A DNA stretch of 64,000 nucleotides from Arctopsyche grandis. Its lineage: Eukaryota > Arthropoda > Insecta > Trichoptera > Hydropsychidae. The position numbers and the translations under genes were made by a program. Below are positions 45,998-58,322 of this stretch, in pieces (position 1 is the stretch's first letter; the number at the start of each line of letters is the position of its first letter). The DNA lies in the NCBI RefSeq assembly GCF_051622035.1, contig NC_135357.1, forward strand, positions 20,698,256-20,762,255, written 5' to 3'. The notes under the pieces are model-generated. The model was not told the origin of the DNA. It made no database searches and saw nothing but the letters and a program-made list of their open reading frames with translations.

Positions 45998-47350
45998 ATG
46001 GACCGTTTATCCATTTCTGAACAATCAGACAATCTCGACTACACTTATGACATATTGAAAACGTCTCAATGGATCATTTCAAATAAGTTTGAAAGAGTGG
46101 CTCTGCAGTTTCCGGATATTTTACTCGGTGACAGTCACATTGTGTGTGAGAGAGTGAAACAACTCACCACCAAACAGATTTACATAGCTGTCGATACAAC
46201 GTATTCGAATTGTTGCATTGATGAAATATCGGCAAAACATGTTGAAGCCGACGCCATAGTGCACTATGGCCATGCATGCCTGTCAGCTTGTAATTCAAAT
46301 GTATTTTTTGTTCACCCTAAATCTATTTTAGATATCGGTTTGGCCTCTAATTCTATATTGACGATTGCCGATGATAAAATCAATACTATCATCTTTTATC
46401 ACACCTCTTATGATAATGTGGCAGCGATACTCGCGGATTCCCTCAAAAGTTATACGTCAATTTTCATTGCAAAATTGAAAACTAATCTTAAACAGTCGGA
46501 CTCGGGTATATTTGGTCGGGAAATAACAAATTCCGATTCTAAAATTCAAGATTTGAACATTTTAGACGATTGTCAAATTGTCTATATAGGTGATGATGAT
46601 CAGACGGTTTTTAATTTGGCTATAACTGTAAAAACTAGACAGATACATATTTTGGACCCTATTACATACAATCTGAAACCTTATACCCGAAGCACTTGGT
46701 TGAAGCGAAGAAGATACGTAATCGAAAAATGTAAAGATGCGAAAAACATAGGTATATTAGTTTGTACATTGTCTATAGCAAATTTCACATCTATCATTAC
46801 GCGTCTTAGAGATTTAATTAGATTAAACAATAAAAAAAGTTTCGTTTTGACTGTGGGAAAACCGAATGTTGCCAAATTGGCTAATGTTTACGAGATTGAT
46901 GTGTTTGTCTTGATCGCTTGTCCTGAAAATGATTTGTACATGTGTCGAGAGTTTTTACAACCGATCGCATATCCTTATGAATTAGAACTTGCGTTGAACC
47001 AACTTAGAGATCAATATTCAACAGATTACGTCACAGACTTCAATAGTCTGCTGATTAATGGAAAGAATTATTGTGAATTGCTTGGCAATATTGATAATCC
47101 AGATGTTAGTTTGTTAACAGGTGGTATGAGAAATAATGCCGATGTTGATGATTTAGTGGATCTTGTGAGTGATTCAAGTAAGAGTGTGGTGAAAAGAGAT
47201 GAATGGGCTATAACCGAACTACAAATCGGCAATGCTTTGAGTGAACGGTTATGGCAAGGGTTGGAACAAAAACTAGGCGAAACCACTGTCGAAAAAGCCC
47301 AAATGGGTCGAAGTGGCATTGCCAGCGGCTATAAAGAAGAACCGCTGTAA
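45998..47350 (+). CDS. DPH2: Diphthamide biosynthesis protein 2
   Basis: This 450-residue protein is the partner of DPH1 in the radical-SAM 4Fe-4S complex that transfers the aminocarboxypropyl group to eEF2 histidine, the first step of diphthamide synthesis (cytosol). Visible hallmarks: FERVALQFPD at the start of the first repeat; adjacent Cys72-Cys73 in YSNCCIDE and Cys94 in YGHACLS, spaced as in the family; VGKPNVAKLANVYEIDVFVL then ACPEND (Cys308); and the C-terminal GRSGIASGYKEEPL. The ATG at 45,998 (MDRLSISEQSD) is chosen because the frame upstream starts only at a TTG and crosses a likely splice acceptor. No coding intron is seen. The length fits animal DPH2. The gene has no functional link to its neighbours. 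Confidence 0.93.
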   Translation: MDRLSISEQSDNLDYTYDILKTSQWIISNKFERVALQFPDILLGDSHIVCERVKQLTTKQIYIAVDTTYSNCCIDEISAKHVEADAIVHYGHACLSACNSNVFFVHPKSILDIGLASNSILTIADDKINTIIFYHTSYDNVAAILADSLKSYTSIFIAKLKTNLKQSDSGIFGREITNSDSKIQDLNILDDCQIVYIGDDDQTVFNLAITVKTRQIHILDPITYNLKPYTRSTWLKRRRYVIEKCKDAKNIGILVCTLSIANFTSIITRLRDLIRLNNKKSFVLTVGKPNVAKLANVYEIDVFVLIACPENDLYMCREFLQPIAYPYELELALNQLRDQYSTDYVTDFNSLLINGKNYCELLGNIDNPDVSLLTGGMRNNADVDDLVDLVSDSSKSVVKRDEWAITELQIGNALSERLWQGLEQKLGETTVEKAQMGRSGIASGYKEEPL

Positions 47351-47949
47351 ATTTAATTTTTAATATTGAATACATAATATTTTGCCTGTAAAACAAATGG
47401 ACAGCTTTATGTATTACATAATCATTGGTAAATATTAAATTTAGTACTAATTGATACAGATGACAAAAACAAACTAATTATATTTGATTTTTAAGAGCAA
47501 AAGAAATGTAATTCAAAATTCAATGTTATTTAGTTGCCCATTATCATATACAAAACCAAAATTAAGTAAATTTGAATTACTGTTTGTTGTGCTGTATGTT
47601 CCTCGTTACATGACTAATCGTGTTGTAATATATTTTATGAAATGTATTGATATGTTATTGTTAACTTGTAAGTAATTAATATTATTGAAAGATTTGAAAT
47701 TTGTAATTATTTTCCAGTTATTTTATATCTTGTTACTAGAACATACAAATTCAAATTAATTGTGTACACATGCTAATAAATTAATTGTTTTTTGAAATGC
47801 TGTCTATTTTGTAACAAAATATTCTAAGCAAAATGTATTTTCATATTTATGTTAAAATAAAATAACGTTCTCATGTTTAGCAGTTGCCTTATTTTTTCAC
47901 CTTATCCATACTTATACATTCATACTTCCCACTCAATGAATTCTAAAAC
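47351..47949. other. DPH2 3' flank
   Basis: Very AT-rich DNA following the DPH2 stop. A possible polyadenylation signal (AATAAA within aaaataaaataac) lies near 47,856. No gene is seen. Confidence 0.35.
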
Positions 47950-49060
47950 TTTCAGCATCACGTATAACTTCGACCAAAATATTTCAAGCGTGATATTATT
48001 TAAATAGTCTTGGTCAAGACTCATTTCCAATAACACATTTAATGTTAATCAAATTGAATACTGAAAATAATGTTGATGTCGTTTGTAGTCCTATGAAATT
48101 TTCATTTGTTATTTGAAAAGCAGAAGTTACGAAAGAGTTTTTAAAAAATTCAATTCTTCGGACCTTTTATCATGTTCCAGATTTAGAGATTGAAAACACT
48201 ATTACTTGAGGCTATCATTTTAATTTAGAAATTGTGTCTGTAATTTTAATTATGAAATCGCCAAAAGAAGGTAAAATAGAATAATTTACATTTTCAACTT
48301 CCAACACGAGGCTTTTCACTGTGTTTTTAATTTGTCTATTACTCTTTTGCAGTTGTTTATCGAACTAATACGCGGCAAAAAATCCTTTAGGAATAAAATT
48401 TTTATATAATCACTGAATCTTTTCACTTAAATCTTTATGGATTTCACCCAAAACGGATATAATTCTCAAAGACGTTTAAAACTACAATCGAAGCTTAGCC
48501 ATCAATGTGGTTGTAGTTGAGCAATATAGGTATGTTGTTTTTCGTTGTTGATTTCACATATAGACTTAAACAACTTCGACAACTAACTACTGGTATTGAT
48601 TACATTTAATACTTTTTTTATTGTTCATGCCAGATCTTCCATACATTTAATTACGGCTTTGCTAACTAGCACTTCTTGATGCACAATACAATGCATGCGA
48701 AATATTTTATTTTCACAGTCTTCGTCAAACAAATTTAAAACCCCTTTCTTTCGCTCTTCATAACCGCAGCTCCATCAGCAGTTACAGCGCACAAGTTATG
48801 CGTCGATACGTTTAAATAGATTAAATCCTCTTTAATTGCATTCGGACGGTCTTTAAATGAAGTGTGGCACAGAAATTTTTCAGTAAATTCACCTTTTTCA
48901 ACATCAAAATATCTTGCAAATACTAAAATTTGGTTGGTTTTTCTCACATCATTACTTTCGTCCAAACATAAACTATAAAATGTGCTCTTATTAATGGATT
49001 TACTTATTTCAAGTCCTATAAACTTTCCTATTTCGTTGAATCTTTGTGTAACTTCAACTA
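47950..49060 (-). pseudogene. hAT-superfamily transposase remnant (ZBED5/GTF2IRD2-like type)
   Basis: Minus-strand pieces in order: RFNEIGKFIGLEISKSINKS then FYSLCLDESNDVRKTNQILV, FARYFDVEKGEFTEKFL, AVTADGAAVMKSERKG; after a frameshift LFDEDCENKIFRMHCIVHQE and VSKAVIKCMED; further left only scattered short pieces. The LDES.D..dt.Ql..F.Ryfd, TDGA..M and HC..HQE motifs are those of this hAT branch. Numerous stops and frameshifts make it dead. The DES acidic residue is retained. Confidence 0.7.
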
Positions 49061-49502
49061 CTAGATGTATTCAAACAATTTCATAATTTTACAAATAAAT
49101 TTTTGAAATGTTACTCTGTAAAGCGTTGGTGGCCGCAGCAATATCCTCTAGTGGCCGCACTTAACTAAGAATCACTGATCGAGTCTGATAAATATATTAT
49201 GTAAACAAACCTAGAATGCATTAGAAAATTAAGTTCATAGAGAAATATGGAAATGTGTATGTATTTATGCTTGATTTGTGAAGAAATTAATTGTAATTGT
49301 AGAAATTTTATTTATCTTTCATTTGTGAAGAAATTTAATGAAAAATACAATCAAAATATTAGCAATGCCTGAGCCAGAAAACGTGCCGCGTATTGTTCAA
49401 ATGTTGTAAATGCATTGTTAAAGGTTTGCCGAACCTTTTTTACAAAGGATTTACAACAATGGAACAATGAGCGGCCCCTTGGCTATCCTACCTCTAGTGA
49501 TT

Positions 49503-49702
49503 ACTAGTCAAATGTGAACCGGTCGCTCTAGATCGGTCACACGTGATCACCCGTCACACTAAAACTGGTCACACCCTAAAATCGATCAACCAGTTTTCTC
49601 ATGACCGATTTTAGGGTGTGACCAGTTTTAGTGTGACGGGTGATCACGTGTGACCGATCTAGAGTGACCGGTTGTCCTGTGATTGGTTCACATATGACTA
49701 GT
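49503..49702. repeat. Long foldback palindrome (MITE-like)
   Basis: The left arm 49,503-49,584 and right arm 49,604-49,702 are inverted copies, including CTCTAGATCGGTCACACGTG against its complement and CACACCCTAAAATCG against CGATTTTAGGGTGTG. There are few mismatches and about 20 bp of loop. The right arm carries about 15 extra bases near 49,672. Both ends are ACTAGT. Smaller TCGGTCA/GGTCACA-type words recur inside each arm. There is no coding capacity. It lies about 200 bp upstream of EARS2 and is probably a foldback transposon or MITE. Confidence 0.75.
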
Positions 49703-49913
49703 AGTCCGTTTATCGACATACCCTCCGTATCATACTTAGACATGGTTATGAATTTCCTAGTGTAGACCAACTGTCAAACCACTTTTGACATTATGCAGGT
49801 TATGGTGTTGTCGGTTTTATTTTTACATTATATCTGCTTACTAACATAAGAAATTGTGAAGAAAATATTTTAAAATTGTTTATTTTATACTTTTGAATCC
49901 CGATTGTTTCATA

Positions 49914-51752
49914 ATGTTGAAGCAAAGCTTATTTGTTTGTACCTTTGCACAACGGATTTTGTTCCGAAATTATGTTACAAAACCTGTTCGAGTAAGGTTT
50001 GCACCGAGTCCAACGGGCTATCTTCATTTGGGAGGATTACGTACAGCTCTTTATAATTACTTGTTTGCCCTGTCTAATAATGGAAAGATGATTTTGAGAA
50101 TTGAAGATACGGACCAATCACGGAAAGTAGATGGTGCATTGGAGGCTCTCGTTGAAGACTTAGAATGGGCCGGTATAAAATGTGATGAGGGTCCCTTGCA
50201 GGGAGGAACCTACGGTCCATATATTCAGAGTGAGAGATGTAGCATCTATCAGTACGTATATGTGACATATTTTAAACAATTGTAATTTCTATATGAATTT
50301 TTTTTTGTTTATATATTACATTACAGAGAGATGGTTGATAAATTGATAGAAAATGGCTCGGCATATAGATGTTTTTGTTCTGACAAACGAATGGATTTAT
50401 TAAGAAGAGAAGCTTTGCGATCTCAGCAAATACCAAAATATGATAATAAGTGTCGAAAATTAACACAAGAAGATATTAACGATAAAATTAACAATGGACA
50501 ATCTTACTGTATTCGATTTAAGGTTTCAACTTGAGTTTCATATTGTTTTATGTTTAATATAAAAATTTATTGTTGAATGTTGATATTTTGAAAAAAATTA
50601 GCTATCTTCCGATTGTTCTACTTTTGAAGATTTGGTATATGGTTCTATTGCATACGACGTTACACTCACTGAAGGTGATCCAGTTATAATGAAGTCTGAT
50701 GGATATCCAACATATCATTTGGCAAATGTTGTTGACGATCATTTGATGCGAATATCACACGTCCTACGAGGGGTGGAGTGGCAAATTTCGACAACGAAAC
50801 ACATATTACTCTATAAGTATGTATTCATATGTTGTTCTTAGAATAAAACAAAACATGAAAAATAATTTTATTGTGATTTCAGAGCATTTCAGTGGGAACC
50901 ACCCCAGTTTGGTCACTTACCTCTTATTATGAATGCTGATGGTTCTAAGTTAAGTAAACGTCAAGGAGATATTCGTGTTCAAGAATTCCGTAAAAAGGGA
51001 ATGTTCCCTAGTGCACTAATTAATTATATTTCTTTTGCTGGGGGTGGTTTTAATAGAGTCATCGGTGATGGTATTATTTCTTATACACTGCCGGAGTTAG
51101 TGGACCAGGTTAGATTTGTGTGATTGTTTTATCACTATTTATAATATTAATTCTTATAATTTATTTAATCATGTGTATATATATATATATTTTTTTTTTT
51201 TAGTTTAATATTGATCGTGTTAATGCACACTCGAGTAAATTGAATTCAGATATATTAACTGAGTGCAACCGGCTTGAGCTGATTGAACAAGTGAAAAATC
51301 CAAAGACCCTCGATGCTTTGATTAAAGATGTTCAAAATTTAGTGAATGTTCAGTATAGAGGCAAAAACATTCAAGCGTCTAAAGAACACGTTGAAACTGT
51401 TTTAAAATGGTCGGCTGGAAGGCTTATACATGTCCGCGATTTGATATCACCATCATATGCATTTTTATGGGTACTTCCGAATGAAGATATACAAATAGAT
51501 GATTCTTTTAAAAAGGCTATTTCACTTTTATGTGCCGAGTTGTCTTATCTTGAAAATGATGCATTTGAGAGGACCAAGTTGAAAACTTTTTTGAAAGTAT
51601 TCTCAAACGAAAATGACATAAAGTTCAATGCGTTCATGAAGTATTTGAGAAAAATATTGAGTGGTTTGGATGAAGGACCTGGTATATCTGAGATGATGGA
51701 AATATTACAAAAAAATACAACTATTGAAAGATTAAAATTTGCAGTAAAATAA
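49914..51752 (+). CDS. EARS2: Mitochondrial glutamyl-tRNA synthetase
   Basis: The gene has five exons: 49,914-50,251, 50,327-50,522, 50,602-50,816, 50,883-51,108 and 51,204-51,752. All introns are GT..AG, the phases match, and the product is 507 residues, close to animal EARS2. It charges mitochondrial tRNA with glutamate. The N-terminus [20 protein letters not shown] is basic and hydrophobic, as for a mitochondrial presequence. The class I HIGH-type motif is in [20 protein letters not shown], followed by [10 protein letters not shown]. The KMSKS-type loop is [11 protein letters not shown] region with [20 protein letters not shown] and [11 protein letters not shown] is typical of GluRS. The C-terminal domain is the anticodon-binding helical part. 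The ATG at 49,914 is preferred to the upstream in-frame TTG. Confidence 0.93.
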
Positions 51753-54206
51753 ATCATAGAGTGTATGGATGTTTTATTTATCGAAAAGATTGTATATTTT
51801 GAAATTTTAACATATTGAAATTTATGTATACAATTTAATCACTGGAATACATACATTAAAATTATTCATAGTTGGTTGTTTATTTTAATTTTTATTGAAA
51901 ATAGTGAGTTAAGTTTCGAAAGTAGAATGCTTAATCCTTTTTTTTTTTTTTTTTGAGCATTTATATTAAAACAAATCACAGAAATGTTGCAATGAAAATC
52001 ACAAAGCCAAATACAAAGTGCTTATTCAAAAAAGGAACTTTATGAAATAAGGTACATAGTAATACAATGTAGTATTATACAAAGCAAACTTACATATGTG
52101 CGTGATGGAATTCAAGGCGCAAATATTTTATAATAAATTTAAATTTAAACTCTACAGAGATATGACATCACAAAGTATTCGTAAAAAATATTTGCAAATG
52201 TAAAATTATATCAACTATGTGATTAATAATTATGTATTTTTAATTTCAAGTTGGATATAATTTTTACACATAAAAATCACATTTTTTCCAGATATCTACA
52301 ATATTTGTAAAATTCTTTTTCATCACTGTAAAGTCACAATCACTTTCTAAAGTAGGATTCCATTTATACTAATAAAGTAATTCAAATTATGATTTCATTT
52401 CAAATTATGAAATCATATCAAGTGTTAACAGTTTTAACAATGAGAAGTAATGCTAGTACAAATATAAGTAACTATAATTCGTTTTTTGATCAATGTATTG
52501 AAGCTGAAATCACTTTTTCGTTTGCGTTTAAATTGAGGAATTTAATTATGCATGTATATACATATACAAATACTGTAATTAATAAACAAAAAAATTTGAG
52601 ATAAAAAGCATGCATAATATAAATTAGTATTTGAAAGGGGAATTTACATTTGTATTTGAGAGGATAATCTTCATTTTTAATTGTGATTGTAATTTTAAAT
52701 GTATCTGTGCAGTGATGAGTTATGCATTATGATTCGATCTTATATTAATTATAGTGAATCACTGAAATCGAAATATATCTGTGCTGCTAATACTTCAAAT
52801 TGTTTACAATTACAGTTACAAATTGTTACACTCACCTATCAGTGTCCATCATAAAAGCGTTTTAAAAAATAAATTTGATCGCAATAAAATAAAATACAAA
52901 CTTATCATAAAATATAATGTTTTTGATTTGTATTATGCTATAAGCAATCTTTTCCGTTAAGATGCTTCGATCATATTTAATATGTATTGATGTTTCTTTG
53001 GAACATTTCACGGAAAAGACTTGATCAACACGAAAAGACTACTTCCACGTACCAGCGTAGATTATTTCAAAGTCAATTCCATTAGTTTGCAACGCAGTAT
53101 ACACAAGTTTAAATGTACAGTACATATTTTAAATAAATAATAATTATTAACACGTCATTAATTATTTGTATGTAAGTGAATTTAAGCTCGGTCTTTGAAC
53201 AAATTAATAGAAATATTTCATAGGAACCTGAATGCATGTACACAATTCGTGTAAAGAATTACTTTGTTAAGGGATACAGAGCAATGTTATTATAATATTG
53301 AGGTTTTTGAAAGCGCATAAATACAAAGCAACTATGCTTTGACTGTAAAAATCGTTGTGTGATAGGTATATGTAATAACTCTCGCAATTTATGTTAATTC
53401 AAAAAACAAACGTCATAACTATTCAAAATATACAGAACGTATGTATTTATATATACAAAATGTGAAATTTAAAAAGAATAAAATTAAAGTAAACTTTTTT
53501 TTTGAAAGACTAATGTAGTGATATACATACATACATACATAATACTTATAATAAATTTGTCCGAAGATTATTCTAATGCTTTATAATATGATTATCATAG
53601 ATACGACAGAAATGATAAATGTTATTATGTATGTATGTACCTACACGTAGATCATGTATTATGATTAAAATAGTTATTTTTTATAGTATTTATTCGTGTC
53701 TTAAAAGCTTGGACCTTTATTTATTTTCTATTTAATTAGATGTCAATTTAAAAATTTGTATTTGGATAATAGGTTAATAATTCAAGGAGGGAGGGGGGCG
53801 GCTGAGAATATTTTTGTTCGTTTTACTACGATTATTGCACAAATGAAAGTACATATGTACATACGAGTACGAGTATAGTACATAGTACTCTGTGGAAAAC
53901 GTGTACGTATTTTATTATTATTTTTAATTATCCTATTAATAGTTAAGCCTATGGTGATCTTATTTATAGTTTTAAACAATTTTATTTAATTACTGACTGC
54001 ATTCTAAAATATCACAGAAGTATTGAAAACTGCAGTCTTCGTGCAACACATTATTGGATTATCAGACCATTTTGCAAAGATTTCTGTACATGTTCTTATT
54101 AGTATTGTACAATGGGTAAAATCAAATTACACTTGTATATTTAATTTATGTGAACTGTGGCTGGATTGCTAAACACATCAAAAGTTCAATATCTCAAATC
54201 ATATGT
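51753..54206. other. EARS2 3' flank, AT-rich intergenic DNA
   Basis: No credible coding frame on either strand. It contains a T-run at 51,938-51,954, tacatacatacat tracts near 53,525, and a short G-rich stretch at 53,786-53,803. Confidence 0.5.
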
Positions 54207-54300
54207 ATAAAATGAATGTACATATATGTACATTCATTTTATATTTACGTTTGAAATAATTATGAAAAATTATTTCTATAATTATTTCAAACGTAAATAT
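54207..54300. repeat. Two adjacent perfect hairpins
   Basis: 54,207-54,242 is a perfect 36-base palindrome centred on acatatatgt. Directly next to it, 54,241-54,263 and 54,278-54,300 are perfect 23-base inverted arms (ATATTTACGTTTGAAATAAT and onward) with a 14-base loop. No coding sequence overlaps. It could be a foldback element end or an RNA hairpin. Confidence 0.7.
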
Positions 54301-55603
54301 AGATAAAACACTTCAGAGTAGCTTCTAAATTTACTTTTCAGCTGAAAGTAATATAGTATTTGTAGTTAAATGTGTTGTGTGAAAATAGAGTTTGAATAAA
54401 TTTTATTAATAAACGAGAAGTTAAAGTAAAGTGTCGTAACTTTGTAAACAAGTTTTGTCTAATATAAAAGAAGACTTATTAACGTTACATGTACAAAGAT
54501 TATGCTGTTATTTGTAGTAGTATATATTATTTTAAGATTTACTCGTTATTTATTTGTTATTTTATATTAATCACCTAAATATACTCAAATATTAAGACGG
54601 AATATAATTTTCCTTTTTGTTTTCGGGGAAGATATTTTAATTATATTTTTTTAAATTTATATACATATGTAGGTAATATTTACAAATAAGCATATTATTT
54701 ATGCATTTAGTGAGAATCAAAGGATTAATTATTATAAAATTGCACTAAAACACGCTAACTTGTGAAATAGTGGCTATTTTAATTGAAAATAGAATATATA
54801 AATTGGTTCTTATCTGTTAATCAAAAGGGCTAGTACATACATACATATCAAGTTCAAAATTTTCCTTTTTCCGTCTCTCAAATATATGTAGAGTAACTGT
54901 GGGAAATGCACCAATTCTAATTATTTTTATGAAACAAGCTACAAATCATGTTAGATAAATATTTTTAATGAACTTTACAATACGTACGTATATAATAATA
55001 TTATATTGTGTATAGAGAAATTTATTATATCCAAATAAAAAAATCAACGGAAGTAATAATTTGAATTGAATTTACAAGTACAATAATTTGCTATCTCAAT
55101 GGCCCCAGAAACATTCAATAAACCAAATACGTTTCCTTTAGGTTTAAGGTTAAAAAAATCAGTGCATTTTTGTATTAAACATTGTTTCTGCGAATACATA
55201 CATACAAATTAACTATATTTATAGGATTATAGGTATTGTGTATCTAAAAATTACATATATAAATATATGTATATATGTACATAATATTGATGGTTAAAAG
55301 TGTTCAATTAATTAAGTCAATTGTCGATAAATTGCCAAATTTTAATTTTAGACAATGGAAAGATTCTTAGTAGTGATGCGTTATTTCACTAAAATAATTC
55401 AAAACGTTGATTTTATAATTTTCATACGCATAAGTAACAGTATGTAATAAATAGACATGATAGTACATATCCTAATTTCACTTGAACGAATGATGTATTC
55501 TAAGATTTGTGATTGCTTGATTTTAGAATATATGTTTTGAAGAGATAATTTTATACACTTAATATTAAAATATACATATAATATATAAATATACATATAA
55601 TGA

Positions 55604-55779
<176 letters not shown>

Positions 55780-56046
55780 ATATATACATATGTATATAAA
55801 TTATAAATTTTACCGCACAGCGGTATTTTATTATTCAAGAATGAAAACACACTTTTAATAGTTGTATTTTAAGTAAAATTACAACAAAGAAAACTTTAAG
55901 ACTCTAATTGAATTACATAAATACATATATACAAACTTAACCCTATGTGTAAGATTTTATTCCAAAATTGGTAAATATTATTTTATTTTCAACATATACA
56001 TAATCATATTTTATATTATATTATAAATATATGTATATACACACAT

Positions 56047-56283
56047 AGTGGCGCAACCAAGTGAGGGGGGGGGCAAGGGGGAATCCTGGTCGTCGTCTCC
56101 CAAAACTGTCTTAGAAATGGAAAACATCTTCGAAAACGAGTTCGAATTTTCACATGATCATAAAGCTTCATCTATTGTTACTATATATGTATATAGATAA
56201 AGTAAAAAGTTTAATAAAGTTGCAAAAAAAAAAGGTTCACATTCAACTTGACCCGTAACAGATGAAATCCTCGGTGCGTCACT
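56047..56283. mobile_element. Short MITE-like element sharing a block with the array insertion
   Basis: The ends are imperfect inverted repeats: AGTGGCGCAACCAAG at the left and, on the other strand, AGTGACGCACCGAG at the right. It carries a G-run at 56,066-56,074 and an A-run near 56,225. The block 56,137-56,208 is the reverse complement of the start of the 750 bp insertion at 18,620. No target-site duplication is evident. There is no coding capacity. Confidence 0.45.
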
Positions 56284-58322
56284 TTGCATATATACATATG
56301 TAAATTTAATATTATACATATATAGTGAAGAAACTCATGTTTAGTTGCTTAAAAAATGAAAATTTTCAATATTACCATTTTGCTACATTTTTTTTTTGGT
56401 CAGTGAATAACAATATATGAATATATGAAGTGAATAACAAGACTTTAAAATTTGAAATACTTTATCTACTGGTAAATTATTGAAGCATGGATTTGTAAAT
56501 AGGGATTTTTTTGTAATTTGAATGATATTTAAAATTGAAAACATCTTTTTATCATTTGGAATATTTATCTAGTGTTAATATTGAATTTATTGAAGTGCAA
56601 TATTGAAGTTTTCAAAGTTAATATACAATAATATTTACTACCACAAAAGGGCATTGTGGATTAATTACTGAAATTACTGATGGTAAGATCCTGCAGAGAG
56701 TTCATTCAAAACCACAGATTGCATAGTTAGGATGCATAGAAGCGAAATACATATACATATGTATAAAATATATGTTGCAATTAATTTTTAAGGTTAAATT
56801 GCAAGGACATGGTTGCATTTGAAGAACGGTGACAGATCGGACCTACATACATATGTATATATACATATAACCGTAGTTGGTGATGCTAGAATTCATGAGT
56901 CGTTTAATTTTATTGGAGAAAAGGAGCCCAGATATCGCCAACTTATGTGTGGTCAAAAATGCTATTCAAATATCGATTCCTATTTGTCACCTAAGAAAAA
57001 TATGCGATTCCTATTTGTCACCTAATATGTTCTGACTAGTCGAAATTTAGAAATGAAATATAAGAATGAGTTTGAAGTAGATATACAAATTATTTTTAAT
57101 CTTTAATCCAAATTTCCGACAATAACACATGCGTATTATAATTTTAAAAATTGAAATTGATTAAATAAGAGGCTTGTAAAAACAAATGTAATTAAATATA
57201 TTTATGTGAAAATTGCTGAAATCATATATTATGTATCACTTTATAACTAATCTAGTTGCTTCAGTTGAATGAAAGTTGAAAATATGAAAGTTAGAAATAT
57301 TTCCCGTTTCTTCAAAAAATCAGCAATCATTTATCTTTTTACAGTACATATGTAGATACTGATATATACAATTATACAAACATACGTACATTTTATGTGC
57401 AGATCGAATATAATTTATTTAAAATAATTCGTTCAATTTGATTAGAAAACATATTTTATAAATCCATGCTCCAACTTTTTAAATGAATCGTTGCTCCACG
57501 CTAGTTTTGTTTCGATTTCATCAGCTTTGACTGAATGACATTCGTAAGTAACTTTAGTTTTTTCTCATTTATAAAGGCATTTGTGCTTTACTGTAAGTAA
57601 ACTGGTCTCACAATATATTTATTATTGTAAGTCAGTCTCACTGTCAACTTGGCATTGTAAGTCAGTCTAACAATATACAAGAAAATATACATCTTAATAT
57701 ATTAAATAGAATGAAACTTTTCATATATTATATAATATTTATAACTAAATACATAGTTAGGTGTTTTTGGCAGTTACATAACTAATATTCTTTCTTACTG
57801 TCTTACAATTATTTTTTATAACAAGATTTTTTTGTATGCTTGAATGGGTTGAAATTTTGATTAAAAAAATGGAATATGTAGATTTATGTTCTGTTTTAAC
57901 ATTAAAAAATATTCGATTGATTAATTCACAATAATTGGTGACTTGCAATATTTATTGTAATTTTATTCTAGTTCGTCGAATTTCAATGAATCAGATATGC
58001 TATTAAATTATTGCAATTTTAAATGCTAATTTCATTGTGAAACTGATTAAAAACAATTGATGAAATGTTTCCGTGATGATTTATTGCTGTTTTACGGGAT
58101 ATGTATTTTTATGTTACTTAAAAAAATGCTGATCACTATGTAAGTAGGATGTGTAAAAAATCAGGGTACAACAATGGTTGTTATATGCACATTTACAAAT
58201 GTGAACATATGTACATATGTATGAATGCTATCTTGTTCCACTCTGTACAAGAAATAATAAAGAATGAAAAAATATTGTAAAGTAATGTACATGAATACCG
58301 TGTGATTGAAGTACATATGTAT

